Position numbers and translations under genes: made by a program. A DNA stretch of 58,078 bases from Cytophagales bacterium (lineage in GTDB: Bacteria > Bacteroidota > Bacteroidia > Cytophagales > Cyclobacteriaceae). Shown in pieces: positions 26,467-34,804 of the stretch (positions are counted from its first letter, which is position 1; every line of letters begins with the position of its first letter). Below the pieces are notes generated by a model, which did not search any database, was not told the origin of the DNA, and was given only the letters and a program-made list of their open reading frames with translations. The DNA lies in the NCBI GenBank assembly GCA_020403045.1, contig JADBYK010000035.1, forward strand, positions 1-58,078. The letters run 5' to 3'.

Positions 26467-27150
26467 CTATTGTTTAATAATTCTCCCGTCTTCCATCTCA
26501 ATGGTACGGTGTGTGTTTTGGGCGAACTCCTGATCATGGGTAACTACCAGCAAGGTTTGTTTGTTTTCTTCTGCGAGTTTCTTAAAAATATCAAAAACGA
26601 TTAAGCTGTTTTTCTTGTCCAAATTGCCGGTGGGTTCATCACACATGACTATACTGGGACTATTGATCAGGGCACGTGCAATTGCTACGCGTTGCTTTTC
26701 TCCGCCAGAGAGTTGGTTGGCTTTTTTGGCTGCCAGCGACTGGATGCCTAAGGTATTCAACCTATCCATAGCGAGATCCTTAACTTCAACTTCTGAATGA
26801 ATCCCTAGCTTGAGACCGGGAAGCATTACATTTTCTAATACAGTGAATTCATTTAGTAAATAGTGAAACTGAAAAACAAAACCAATACTCTCATTGCGTA
26901 CTCTGGCCAGTTGCTTTTCGGTTCTTCCCCTCATTGCCTGTCCACCAATGTACAAATCGCCCTCATAGTCGGTATCCATGGTAGAAAGTATATAGAGCAA
27001 GGTAGATTTGCCACATCCTGACTTACCGGTAACTGAAACAAACTCACCCTTTTTAATGGTGAGGGAAACATCTTTTAGCACCGGAATGGTGACCGGGTCA
27101 TGAAAACTCTTGTTGACGTGTTCGGCTTGTAGTACAATCCTTTCATCCAT
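26467..27150 (-). CDS. ABC transporter ATP-binding protein (LolD/MacB type)
   Basis: A 227-residue ABC ATPase with Walker [10 protein letters not shown], signature LSGGEKQR, Walker [14 protein letters not shown] and the H-loop VVTHDQEFA, in the LolD/MacB subfamily. ATG 27150 is chosen; a GTG at 27162 would overlap the permease end by 11 bp. It is the third gene of a leftward adaptor-permease-ATPase operon. Confidence 0.93.
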   Translation of the reverse strand: MDERIVLQAEHVNKSFHDPVTIPVLKDVSLTIKKGEFVSVTGKSGCGKSTLLYILSTMDTDYEGDLYIGGQAMRGRTEKQLARVRNESIGFVFQFHYLLNEFTVLENVMLPGLKLGIHSEVEVKDLAMDRLNTLGIQSLAAKKANQLSGGEKQRVAIARALINSPSIVMCDEPTGNLDKKNSLIVFDIFKKLAEENKQTLLVVTHDQEFAQNTHRTIEMEDGRIIKQ

Positions 27151-27151
27151 A

Positions 27152-28411
27152 CTATTTGCCACGAATGATTATAACAGGATCTACTTTACTGGCTTTACGA
27201 GAAGGTGCCCAGCCAGCCAGATAGGTTGTCACCAAAGAAAAAATAGAAGCAATCAGATAAAAAGCAGGATTGTAATTGATAGGATAAGTTCTAATGGTAG
27301 GTAGGGAAGGAGTATTGAACGGAATTTGATCGATCAACATTGAAAGCAGGAAGCCAAAGAATAGCCCTAATAGTCCGCCAAAAAAGCCAATGCTAAGGGC
27401 GATCACCAGAAAGATTCTATTTACATCCAGACCGGAGAAGCCGGTGGCTTTTAGGATGGCGATGGAATCCATCTTTTCATAGATCATCATATTCAGAATA
27501 TTATAAATTCCAAAACCGGCTACAATCAACAACACAATTCCAACGGAGTAGGAGATCAAAGATCGCACCGATGAGCCGGTTTCAAATTGCGAGTTGGCCG
27601 TCTGAATATCTTCCGCATCTGCGTTGAATAATTTCGCAAACTCTTTAGCAACAGGGGGTGCTTGATTAACATCAACCATTTTTAGTTGAATATCAGTAAT
27701 GTAGTCGCTTGGTTTACCTAGTATTTTTTGAGTAGTACCGATGGATGCATAACTCTGCACTTTATCTAACTCCTGCAACCCTGATTGAAAAAAGCCAACT
27801 ACTTTAAGTGAAAATTGTTGTTGTTTGGCAGTTGTAACCAGTACCACATCGCCTATGTTAGCTAGCAACTTGGCGGCCAGCCCTTTTCCTAAAATAATGC
27901 TGTTGGACACATTTTGTATGTCCAGCGGATTTCCTTGCGTGACATAATCACTGAAATGAAACAAGCTGCTTTCTTCCCGTGCATCAATGCCATTGATTAC
28001 ACCGGTAATGTCGATGGAACCATCATTAAAGAAAACTTGTGCGGTGATTTTAGGTGCCACACCAGTTACGCGATTGTCTTTTCGCAAGGCCTGCATAATT
28101 GCCTGGCTATTGTATATTTCTTGGCGGCTGTTGCCTGATTTGATGGATCGGATAAAATTATAGGAGCCTTGATAGTCCTTTGATTGGTTAATGGGTTGAT
28201 CCAGATTAGGTTTGATCTCATTAAACAATCGGATGTGAGCTGTACGATTTAAGATGAGCCCATCGAGCAAGTCATTTAAACCTGTCATGAAACTGAGCAA
28301 AGTGATAAACATGGTGATACTAAAGGTCACACCGATAGCAGCAACTAATGTTTGCTTCCAGCGTGCCAAGAGTAATGCTTTGGCGATGCGTATGATTAAA
28401 CGAACGTTCAT
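27152..28411 (-). CDS. ABC transporter permease (LolE/FtsX type)
   Basis: A 419-residue permease with the LolC/E-MacB topology: one N-terminal membrane helix (about 18-42), a large periplasmic domain (about 45-280), then three helices in the last 140 residues (VGIVLLIVAGFGIYNILNMM and following). It overlaps the adaptor gene by 4 bp. Together with its ATPase and adaptor it probably exports a substrate across the envelope, as DevBCA/MacAB systems do; substrate unknown. Confidence 0.9.
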   Translation of the reverse strand: MNVRLIIRIAKALLLARWKQTLVAAIGVTFSITMFITLLSFMTGLNDLLDGLILNRTAHIRLFNEIKPNLDQPINQSKDYQGSYNFIRSIKSGNSRQEIYNSQAIMQALRKDNRVTGVAPKITAQVFFNDGSIDITGVINGIDAREESSLFHFSDYVTQGNPLDIQNVSNSIILGKGLAAKLLANIGDVVLVTTAKQQQFSLKVVGFFQSGLQELDKVQSYASIGTTQKILGKPSDYITDIQLKMVDVNQAPPVAKEFAKLFNADAEDIQTANSQFETGSSVRSLISYSVGIVLLIVAGFGIYNILNMMIYEKMDSIAILKATGFSGLDVNRIFLVIALSIGFFGGLLGLFFGFLLSMLIDQIPFNTPSLPTIRTYPINYNPAFYLIASIFSLVTTYLAGWAPSRKASKVDPVIIIRGK

Positions 28412-29487
28412 GGATTAGGCTTATAGATGACTTCGGACGCGGATAATCCACTTAGGATTTCCACTTTCTGGTAGTCCCTTAAGCCAATGGTGACACTGCG
28501 CTTTTCGTCTTTGTTAACCAATACCACCGAATCTCCAATCAGGTAATTTCTCGGAATGGTGAGGGCTCTTTCCTTTGTATTAATAACAATATTAGCTTCA
28601 GCAGATAGGTTGGGGTAAAGTACCGCTGGCTTAGATTTGAATTGCGCGTTCACAGTAAATGAGCGCGACTGTTCATTCATAAGTGGCTCAATCTTAGTTA
28701 CGATTGCCTCAAATACTTGTCCTTTGTAGCTGTCCATTGTATAAAGTACCTTTTGCCCCTCTCGCAAACGCACAATATCAAACTCATCGACTTTCATTTC
28801 CAAAATGAATTCGGAAGCATCTCCGAGAATAGCTACCGGATTTAGGGTGTTCACCAATTCTCCTTTCTCTTTTAAAATTTTGTACACTTTTCCATCGGCA
28901 TTTGCTTTGATGGTATAATCTCCCGCAAGAGCATTGCTAATCTTTAAATTATTTTTGGCTTGACTGGAAGCAAATTCCAATTGCCTTTTTAAATCGTGAT
29001 AGGTCAGGAGTGATACCTCATAGTTGGTAACTGAGTTTTTATACGCCAACTCGCGTTGTTCGAGTTCAACCACACTGCCAACACCTTGCTTTTTTAGATT
29101 TGCCTGCCTCACAAATAACAACGAATCATTTTTGAGTTTACTGTAAGCAAGTTCACTGTTCACCTTGGCTGTTTTTAGTTTATCGGCATTTGCCTTTAGG
29201 TCAGCGTAATCGGAAGCCAAGCGGGCATTAGACGTATTTAATTTGGAAGGCTCGTTCAACACGCTGAGTAGAGGAGCACCTTTTTTTACCAAGTCTCCTT
29301 CTGTTACCAGTATTTCCTGAATAAGACCATTTACAGTAGAGTAGACCTGATATTGATTTTTGCTTTTGACAATACCGGAGGCATATACCGATTCAGAGAT
29401 ATTGACGACTGTAGGAGAAGTTACTTCTGTCTTTTTTTTGCAGGACATTGCCACCAAAAGAAAGAAAGCGAACAAGAGATACTTCAT
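28408..29487 (-). CDS. HlyD/MacA-type periplasmic adaptor lipoprotein
   Basis: A 359-residue membrane-fusion protein with a lipoprotein signal (MKYLLFAFFLLVAMSCKKK). The lipoyl-like half-motifs (GLIQEILVTEGDLVKKGAPLL and DGKVYKILKEKGELV) flank a long alpha-hairpin (about 85-190), followed by beta-barrel and membrane-proximal domains. It is the first gene of the operon with the LolE-like permease and ATPase. No outer-membrane TolC partner is nearby. Confidence 0.9.
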   Translation of the reverse strand: MKYLLFAFFLLVAMSCKKKTEVTSPTVVNISESVYASGIVKSKNQYQVYSTVNGLIQEILVTEGDLVKKGAPLLSVLNEPSKLNTSNARLASDYADLKANADKLKTAKVNSELAYSKLKNDSLLFVRQANLKKQGVGSVVELEQRELAYKNSVTNYEVSLLTYHDLKRQLEFASSQAKNNLKISNALAGDYTIKANADGKVYKILKEKGELVNTLNPVAILGDASEFILEMKVDEFDIVRLREGQKVLYTMDSYKGQVFEAIVTKIEPLMNEQSRSFTVNAQFKSKPAVLYPNLSAEANIVINTKERALTIPRNYLIGDSVVLVNKDEKRSVTIGLRDYQKVEILSGLSASEVIYKPNP

Positions 29488-29523
29488 GAAGAGATACTGT
29501 TAAGAATCACTAAAATAGTGAAA

Positions 29524-30072
29524 TTACTTGTGCTTTGGTGGAAACTCGGTTAGGATTTCGTAGACAGATTCGGCAATTTCCTTTTCGGTAAGTTCGGGCA
29601 CTTCGTTGTTCAAAACCTCGGTGGCCCATCCCCTCCAAATGAGATTGTTGTTTTTGGCGTCCATCAAATCGATGATCAGCGTGCCCTCTTGATATTGATA
29701 AACATACATTTGGCTGCGCATCCAATACGGACTGTAGTAGTAGCCATAGGGGGATGGCTGTACAGACGAGCGATTTTCAACGATGATGTGATAATGGACG
29801 CGAAAATCGGGATTTTCTTCATCGAGCGGTATACCCTTCGCCTGAAACTGCAACTCTACTGCTCTTCTGATCCTCTTGTCAGTAAGCTCATTGTAAAGCA
29901 ATGGATTATTTTTCGATTCAATTTCTCTGTAAGGAAGCCAAGCATATTTTTTATATACCGACAAGTTAACATCTCGGTCATAGTCCGAGCGCACCCTGAT
30001 TTGATTGCTGCAGTTATTCAGAAGTAACAAAATGCATATGGTTACCAATAATGAGATAAGTTTTGTTTTCAT
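29524..30072 (-). CDS. DUF4136 lipoprotein
   Basis: A 182-residue lipoprotein (signal MKTKLISLLVTICILLLLNNC). The mature sequence SNQIRVRSDYDRDVNLSVYKKYAWLP and the late GTLIIDLMDAKNNNLIWRGWATEVL are the recognisable DUF4136 pattern, common in Bacteroidota and proteobacteria. Function unknown. A CRP/FNR-type site lies 132 bp before its start. Confidence 0.9.
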   Translation of the reverse strand: MKTKLISLLVTICILLLLNNCSNQIRVRSDYDRDVNLSVYKKYAWLPYREIESKNNPLLYNELTDKRIRRAVELQFQAKGIPLDEENPDFRVHYHIIVENRSSVQPSPYGYYYSPYWMRSQMYVYQYQEGTLIIDLMDAKNNNLIWRGWATEVLNNEVPELTEKEIAESVYEILTEFPPKHK

Positions 30073-30203
30073 AACATTGTGCCAAGATGATCAGTGAAAA
30101 GCTCGTATCGGCAGGCTCTCACTAACGGACTTGGAGATTTGATTATCAACCCAAAAGTAATGGCTAGGTAGCCGGTAGATACTGAGCGATATGTTTCATA
30201 AAG

Positions 30204-30217
30204 ATGATTTTCATCAT
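30204..30217. promoter_or_regulatory. CRP/FNR-type operator candidate with overlapping hairpin
   Basis: ATGATTTTCATCAT, identical to the site at 22158, lies between the DUF4136 gene and the small protein at 30288. It overlaps a perfect 9-bp inverted repeat, GATTTTCAT (30206-30214) and ATGAAAATC (30221-30229), which could allow a second binding register. Confidence 0.55.
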
Positions 30218-30287
30218 TTAATGAAAATCCACGCATACCTATTTTTAAATCAGAACATGGCGTTGCGAAGAAGCTGCCAGGTTAGCT

Positions 30288-30500
30288 ATGGGTAATAATG
30301 CACCATCGCTTAACCGGGCATGGCATCGGACGAATTGGATGCCTAAGAATGTTTCGTTGGAACATCGAATAGCATGGCATTTGGAACATATTAAAAACTG
30401 TGGGTGCCGGGACATTCCAGAAAAGCTGCGAAAAGAAATCAGAAAACGAGGACACAGACAGCCAGCTAAGTGTTTGCTGCACAACAACAAGAAGAAATAG
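30288..30500 (+). CDS. Small basic protein with His/Cys motif
   Basis: A 70-residue protein, or 53 residues if translation begins at the second ATG (30339, MPKNVSLEHR). The core EHRIAWHLEHIKNCGC followed by IPEKLRKEI reads as a real folded sequence, with three histidines and two close cysteines that might bind a metal; I recall similar short Bacteroidota proteins but no name. The opposite-strand readings have poor composition. It precedes a small membrane protein gene by 22 bp. Confidence 0.55.
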   Translation: MGNNAPSLNRAWHRTNWMPKNVSLEHRIAWHLEHIKNCGCRDIPEKLRKEIRKRGHRQPAKCLLHNNKKK

Positions 30501-30522
30501 CTCCTAACCCAGTGAATTAATC

Positions 30523-30699
30523 ATGAAAGCAAAATCAAGAATTGGTAATTTATCACGAATTGCTGCCTTATCATTCTGTTGTTTCGTGTTCGGATTTTAC
30601 CTCATTGACAAAGTGGTTTGGGGATTTGTATTTCTGGCTCTGGGGATAGGGCTGGCGATAGTCGATATCATTCCAAGAAGAAAGGGGGATAACTTTTAA
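30523..30699 (+). CDS. Small two-helix membrane protein, paralogue A
   Basis: A 58-residue product, MKAKSRIGNLSRIAAL... ending RRKGDNF, with two hydrophobic segments separated by LIDKVVWG. It is clearly homologous to the protein at 32059 (KSKINNLSRLAAL, LINEMIWGYGF, DVVLKRKRDN), about half the residues being identical. Conservation between the two copies at protein level supports that both are coding. Function unknown; probably inner membrane. Confidence 0.75.
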   Translation: MKAKSRIGNLSRIAALSFCCFVFGFYLIDKVVWGFVFLALGIGLAIVDIIPRRKGDNF

Positions 30700-30740
30700 C
30701 ACTCAAATCGATTGTAAAGAACTATTTCTAAAAACCATTC

Positions 30741-31163
30741 TCATTTTACACTTGGTTTTAGATTTTCGATTTCAATATGCTGCTGCTTTTCCCAATGAAT
30801 GAAGTTGTTTAATTCTTGCTTAGCATTTTTATAAACCCAGGTTAGTACTGCCAGGTCGTCCATTAATCCGATACCCAATATCGCATCGGGCACCAAGTCA
30901 AACGGATTTAGAAAATATAATAAAGCGGCTACCACGGTGAGTAGCGCCTTTAACGGAATAATACGATAACGTCCCTGAGCATAAGCGACTATCAACCTCC
31001 CCAAAATACGTAGTCGTTCCTTGAGCTCGATTGCAAAAATATTTTTGCGATCCATTCGCACAAGTTGATGGGCTAAACGCGCAACCAATTGTAATAAACG
31101 TCCCGGCTTTCCTGCCAGTCGCATCGCTTGAGTAAGGGCTACTTTAAAAAATAAATTTTTCAT
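30741..31163 (-). CDS. YkvA family (DUF1232) protein
   Basis: A 140-residue protein with the DUF1232 core YFLNPFDLVPDAILGIGLMDDLAVLTWVY (residues about 76-104), containing the PFDLVPD motif and following LDD-like acid pair, and one hydrophobic segment. The N-terminal third is basic and helical. Family function is not established. It lies between small membrane or lipoprotein genes of the stress island. Confidence 0.88.
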   Translation of the reverse strand: MKNLFFKVALTQAMRLAGKPGRLLQLVARLAHQLVRMDRKNIFAIELKERLRILGRLIVAYAQGRYRIIPLKALLTVVAALLYFLNPFDLVPDAILGIGLMDDLAVLTWVYKNAKQELNNFIHWEKQQHIEIENLKPSVK

Positions 31164-31211
31164 TGTTTGTAGAACAGAGAATGGGTTGGATTTAGTTCCG
31201 GTCCATAATCA

Positions 31212-31919
31212 TCAATTCAGGGCAATGCCAATCATAAAACCGACCCAGGGTTTGTTATCATAGATCCAAATACTGCGATCTGAGTTTGCGAGGTAATCAT
31301 ATCCGGTAGCTAAACCGAAGCTGGCAAAATTGGTCTCGAGAAAAACGGCAATCCCATATTCAAAGATCAATGCATTGTATTCTTTGCTGGTGCCGTTGTT
31401 GGTGGTCGAGGGGCCGATAAAAGTCGTTCCAGGGCCGGCTATAACTCCAAAATCAAACCCCCGCTTGATAATTTTGTATTGATTTATTCCCATTGGATCT
31501 TTTCTTCCAACTATCCAATAGTAATCATGTCTCCATCCTGCATAGAGTGCTACATTTAGGTCAGTATTTAATTGCGGCTGTAGGTTATCGGTGGCTGGCC
31601 GATATTTTAGTAAGACCGAAGTGATATCAATATCAAGACTTGTTTTGCTAAACCGCGAGGGAATAACATAAAGACTATCAGCTTCGCCAATAGGAAGAGT
31701 CATGGTAAGTTTGCGGGGTTTACTTTCTTCCAACCCATATACAGCCACATCCTTATCTGTGATTTTGAGGTACACCTTTTCAGTTTTTTTGCTTTTGAGG
31801 GAATGTTTGTAATAGCCGCTTTCAAAACCGTGCCTCGAAGCTTTTTCAATGGTACTACAGGAGCAAAATAATGCTAGACTGTTTATGAATAAGAGGGAGA
31901 TAATTTTGAGTTTGCTCAT
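31212..31919 (-). CDS. Lipoprotein of unknown function
   Basis: A 235-residue protein from ATG 31919 with signal peptide and lipobox ending SLALFCSC. The middle section (VYLKITDKDVAVYGLEESKP) and later strands (NVALYAGWRHDYYWIVG; IAVFLETNFASFGLATGYDYL) suggest a small beta-barrel or beta-sandwich. Not recognised as a named family. Shares the gap to 32059 with a weak CRP/FNR-type site. Confidence 0.7.
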   Translation of the reverse strand: MSKLKIISLLFINSLALFCSCSTIEKASRHGFESGYYKHSLKSKKTEKVYLKITDKDVAVYGLEESKPRKLTMTLPIGEADSLYVIPSRFSKTSLDIDITSVLLKYRPATDNLQPQLNTDLNVALYAGWRHDYYWIVGRKDPMGINQYKIIKRGFDFGVIAGPGTTFIGPSTTNNGTSKEYNALIFEYGIAVFLETNFASFGLATGYDYLANSDRSIWIYDNKPWVGFMIGIALN

Positions 31920-31991
31920 AATCCATTTTATTTTAACCAATGAAGATAGCGAAGTGGAGAATCTTACCTGTTAATTAAATATTTTCAATTG

Positions 31992-32005
31992 GTGAGAAAT
32001 GTCAT
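31992..32005. promoter_or_regulatory. Weak CRP/FNR-type operator candidate
   Basis: GTGAGAAATGTCAT keeps the TGA-N6-TCA core with one mismatch to RTGAY-N4-RTCAY. It is centred about 60 bp before the small membrane protein start at 32059. Listed for its position beside the other sites; alone it would not be convincing. Confidence 0.3.
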
Positions 32006-32058
32006 TTTCAAACTCACTTGTCGACTGTAAATTCGTGAAGTAAAAAACCGGAGTTAAT

Positions 32059-32253
32059 ATGAAGTCGAAATCAAAAATCAATAATTTGTCGCGGTTAGCA
32101 GCACTGTCCTTTATTTGCTTTATGGTCGGACTATACCTCATTAACGAAATGATTTGGGGGTATGGTTTTTTACTAGTGGGTCTTGTGTTGGCTGTCATTG
32201 ATGTTGTACTAAAGAGAAAACGAGATAACAACTCACAAGCACATCAGCACTAA
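32059..32253 (+). CDS. Small two-helix membrane protein, paralogue B
   Basis: A 64-residue protein with two hydrophobic segments (about 14-28 and 33-52), a WGYGF turn and a charged tail ending in histidines (SQAHQH). It is a paralogue of the 58-residue protein at 30523, which supports both as genes. Its role is unknown; location in the stress island and the upstream palindrome suggest stress induction. Confidence 0.8.
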   Translation: MKSKSKINNLSRLAALSFICFMVGLYLINEMIWGYGFLLVGLVLAVIDVVLKRKRDNNSQAHQH

Positions 32254-32275
32254 TTACTTTTCGCAAATAAACTGT

Positions 32276-32551
32276 TCAAATCTCTACCTTTTCAATTGCC
32301 TTCACAGGTACCGTACACCCGCCTCTTAGCTCCACAAACTCGTTGGCTATTGCGATAAAGTTGGAGAACACCTCAGCTGTTCTTCCATCTTCGAGCCGTA
32401 TCCAAAGTCCAATTTCATCGTGGTCTTGTTGGGTCTCGCGTGCCGCAGATTCAAGTAAGTACTCGCGCTCTGCTCTTTTTTTATCATCTGACAATACATC
32501 TTTTGTATAGAAATGCTTGTCCGCAAGTTGTTCCACGGTCATTTGCACCAT
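32276..32551 (-). CDS. Small acidic protein of unknown function
   Basis: A 91-residue protein, possibly 88 if the second ATG (32542, MTVEQL) is used. It is acidic, helical in the first half (DDKKRAEREYLLESAARET) and beta-rich in the second (IGLWIRLEDGRTAEVF; GGCTVPVKAIEKVEI). No family recognised. It lies downstream of a disrupted gene on the same strand. Confidence 0.55.
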   Translation of the reverse strand: MVQMTVEQLADKHFYTKDVLSDDKKRAEREYLLESAARETQQDHDEIGLWIRLEDGRTAEVFSNFIAIANEFVELRGGCTVPVKAIEKVEI

Positions 32552-32590
32552 CTTACGAGATACCTGCCAAGCCTTTAGTTCGCAATAAAA

Positions 32591-32812
32591 TCATTCTTTT
32601 GCGCTGGGAGTCCATTTATAATTCTGAAAAAGATAGTCAATAGTGTTTTGCTCTGAAGGAGTAATTCTATTACCTTCCTAAATCAACCCCATGAGAAGAT
32701 TGGCATCCGTAATCGAAATACGACCATCACCCTGATGCTTGGTTAAGAGACTTGCTTTATCAATGATCGCTGCATCCATCTTTTTTCCGTTGATCGTTCT
32801 GTAGTAGCTCAT
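32591..32812 (-). pseudogene. Small conserved gene interrupted by in-frame TAG
   Basis: Reading leftward from ATG 32812 gives MSYYRTINGKKMDAAIID... QGDGRISITDANLLMGLI, then a TAG at 32680-32678, then in the same frame EGNRITPSEQNTIDYLFQNYKWTPSAKE and TGA at 32593-32591. The two parts together match a family of about 80-90 residue proteins I recall with the same NGKKxD, QGDGRIS and DNYKWT blocks, which would have a lysine or acid-rich segment across the stop and a longer WFRTEI-type C-terminus. The single nonsense codon with preserved flanking sequence points to recent inactivation, or less likely to read-through. Confidence 0.7.
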
Positions 32813-32971
32813 ATTGATTTTTTTTTGCGCTGTAAATGTCAAAAAAGCAATGTCAGTTTGCTATGAGAGATACCCTATAAAACGATGAGATTTGTTAGCT
32901 TGCAAATAAAAGGATTGCGTATTCTGTTGCACTGGACACATAACGGCAATTTATGGTCGCTGTTAACTTCT

Positions 32972-33862
32972 TTACTCTAACAGATTGCGTTGACTGAGAA
33001 AGGTTGCCTCTTGAATGATTTCCTCAATACTTTCAGCTGAGACGCCAATTTCTTTGAGCAGTTTCTTATTAAAGGTTACATCGCGGCATAAAACAAGTCC
33101 TGCTTCCATCATGGGCACCTTCTCTTTTTGAGAGAGTGATTGTAGGCAGGTAATCGGATAAAGCCCGGCCTGATCGATCATTTCCCGAAGACCTTTATTC
33201 TCTGGATAATCCCATCCCAGTAAATTCAATTTTGAACATAAGGCATAGGCAATTGCATCTGTTGAAAATCGGGTGTTGGTAGCAATCCAACCTTCGCTTA
33301 CCTTGTTTTCTAGATTAGCATGGATATCATTAAATCTGGAATGAACGTACAATGGAATTTTAACATCACAGATTGTTCCCTGCAAATTGTGGTATTTACA
33401 TTCAAATACTTTTTGAATTCCATCTCTTTCTGCTAGAATATCTATTTCATGATTCACGCATAGGCCTTTTAGATTTTGGTTAAGTTTTACTTTATGTCCT
33501 TGGTACTTCAAAATCTCGCTCACATACTTTTCAAACGGATAGCCGGAGGGTCCTAATTCCATAATCGCCTTTTTTAATTTATATTTCGATGCGGCCGGTT
33601 GGTGCTTTTTCTTTAAGATGTTAAAGGCTAATTGATAGATCTTTTTGGTGGTCATCCCCTCCTGCAAATGATCCTGTACTTCCTGTATCACTGCTTCAAT
33701 GATTGCTTCGCTGGCACCCGATCGCTGTAATGATTTTCGCAGTTTGACAGACGAAAACCACGCCTTTTCACCAGATGCTTTGATAATTTGAATTTTTGTT
33801 TTCAATGAGATGTAGTTTGGTTCCTTTTTACGTCCACAATTTAGCAATAAAATGATGGACAT
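32972..33862 (-). CDS. ATP-cone / PD-(D/E)xK restriction-endonuclease-like protein
   Basis: A 296-residue protein. Residues about 22-105 read like an ATP-cone (IQIIKASGEKAWFSSVKLRKSLQRSGA and LQEGMTTKKIYQLAF), the nucleotide-sensing domain of NrdR and ribonucleotide reductase. Residues 110-210 contain a Mrr/PD-(D/E)xK-type nuclease core: GYPFEKYVSEIL, HEIDILAERDGIQ and the VFECKY motif. The start is uncertain because the first 20 residues are hydrophobic and atypical. No methyltransferase is adjacent, so classical restriction-modification is unlikely. Confidence 0.78.
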   Translation of the reverse strand: MSIILLLNCGRKKEPNYISLKTKIQIIKASGEKAWFSSVKLRKSLQRSGASEAIIEAVIQEVQDHLQEGMTTKKIYQLAFNILKKKHQPAASKYKLKKAIMELGPSGYPFEKYVSEILKYQGHKVKLNQNLKGLCVNHEIDILAERDGIQKVFECKYHNLQGTICDVKIPLYVHSRFNDIHANLENKVSEGWIATNTRFSTDAIAYALCSKLNLLGWDYPENKGLREMIDQAGLYPITCLQSLSQKEKVPMMEAGLVLCRDVTFNKKLLKEIGVSAESIEEIIQEATFLSQRNLLE

Positions 33863-33903
33863 GTACTTAAAAAAAGTAGTTGTGAGAACTATCAGATTTT
33901 TAG

Positions 33904-33917
33904 ATGATATCTGTCAT
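33904..33917. promoter_or_regulatory. CRP/FNR-type operator candidate
   Basis: ATGATATCTGTCAT fits RTGAY-N4-RTCAY exactly. It lies 53 bp before the Usp start at 33971 and 41 bp from the divergent nuclease gene start. A TATAAT-like stretch follows at 33951, which would place the site near -50 for the rightward unit. Confidence 0.55.
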
Positions 33918-33970
33918 CAATATTTTCAAGCATAATTACCAACTTACCTTTATAATTAAAACCGAATCAT

Positions 33971-34789
33971 ATGAAAAAAATATTGTGTCCGGTTGATTTT
34001 ACCGATGTTTCTGCCAATGGAATGGAGTATGCTTCGCACTTAGCAAAGGCACTCCATGCCAGACTTACGTTACTTTATGTACGCACTTCGATTTGGCCTG
34101 AAGCCGTGCAGTTAAAGAACGAATCGAGCAAAAGCAATGAGGAAATTCAGTCTAGCCTTACTCTTTTTAAGGGGGAAGTTCAAAAGGAGTTTGGCATTGA
34201 TTGCGACTATCACATTGAGACGACCACCGATACCTTTGAGAATACTGTTGCTTCTTTTGCCAAGCAGTATGACTTAGTGGTAATGGGTACCAACGGAGCT
34301 GATAACACGTATCAGTATGTTTTTGGAACTAATACCTTTCAGGTGATAGAGCAATCCAAGTGCCCGATTATTGTAGTGCCACAGGGTTGTGCTTATCAAC
34401 CGATCGACAAGATTATTTATGCCTATGATCCGGATACCAATCCTATTTTCTTAATCGATCAGCTAAAGGAATTATCTAGTTCATTGGACACCCAAATCAG
34501 GGTTGTGCATATCGCGGAAGCCAAGCCGTCCGATGAAGTAGCGCACAAGATGGAGATATTGCGTGATGCGGTTAAAGCTCGCGCGTCAAGGAGCTTTGAC
34601 TGGAGTTTTGATTTTCAATATTCCAAAGACGTGTGGTGGGCGTTGGATCAGTACATGGTGGCTAACAAGGGAAGCATGTTGGCGCTTTCGTTTCATCACC
34701 GGTCTTTGATCGAAAAACTCTTCAACGAAGATGTTATTGAGAAAGTGACGATGGTTGCAGATTATCCCGTTTATGTTTTCTGGCGATAG
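33971..34789 (+). CDS. Universal stress protein (UspA family)
   Basis: A 272-residue two-domain Usp protein beginning MKKILCPVDFTDVSANG. The first domain has GTNGADNTYQYVFGTNTFQVI; the second is degenerate and ends VADYPVYVFWR. It is the near-twin of the Usp at 25430. It is followed after 15 bp by cbpA and then cbpM on the same strand, suggesting a stress-induced chaperone operon. Confidence 0.93.
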   Translation: MKKILCPVDFTDVSANGMEYASHLAKALHARLTLLYVRTSIWPEAVQLKNESSKSNEEIQSSLTLFKGEVQKEFGIDCDYHIETTTDTFENTVASFAKQYDLVVMGTNGADNTYQYVFGTNTFQVIEQSKCPIIVVPQGCAYQPIDKIIYAYDPDTNPIFLIDQLKELSSSLDTQIRVVHIAEAKPSDEVAHKMEILRDAVKARASRSFDWSFDFQYSKDVWWALDQYMVANKGSMLALSFHHRSLIEKLFNEDVIEKVTMVADYPVYVFWR

Positions 34790-34804
34790 TAACAAGTAGG
34801 TGTA

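Noticed and set aside
30245-30490. Opposite-strand readings over the small protein at 30288
   Set aside because: Their products are Cys/Ser-rich with no familiar pattern, while the forward reading has coherent, evenly charged helical sequence.
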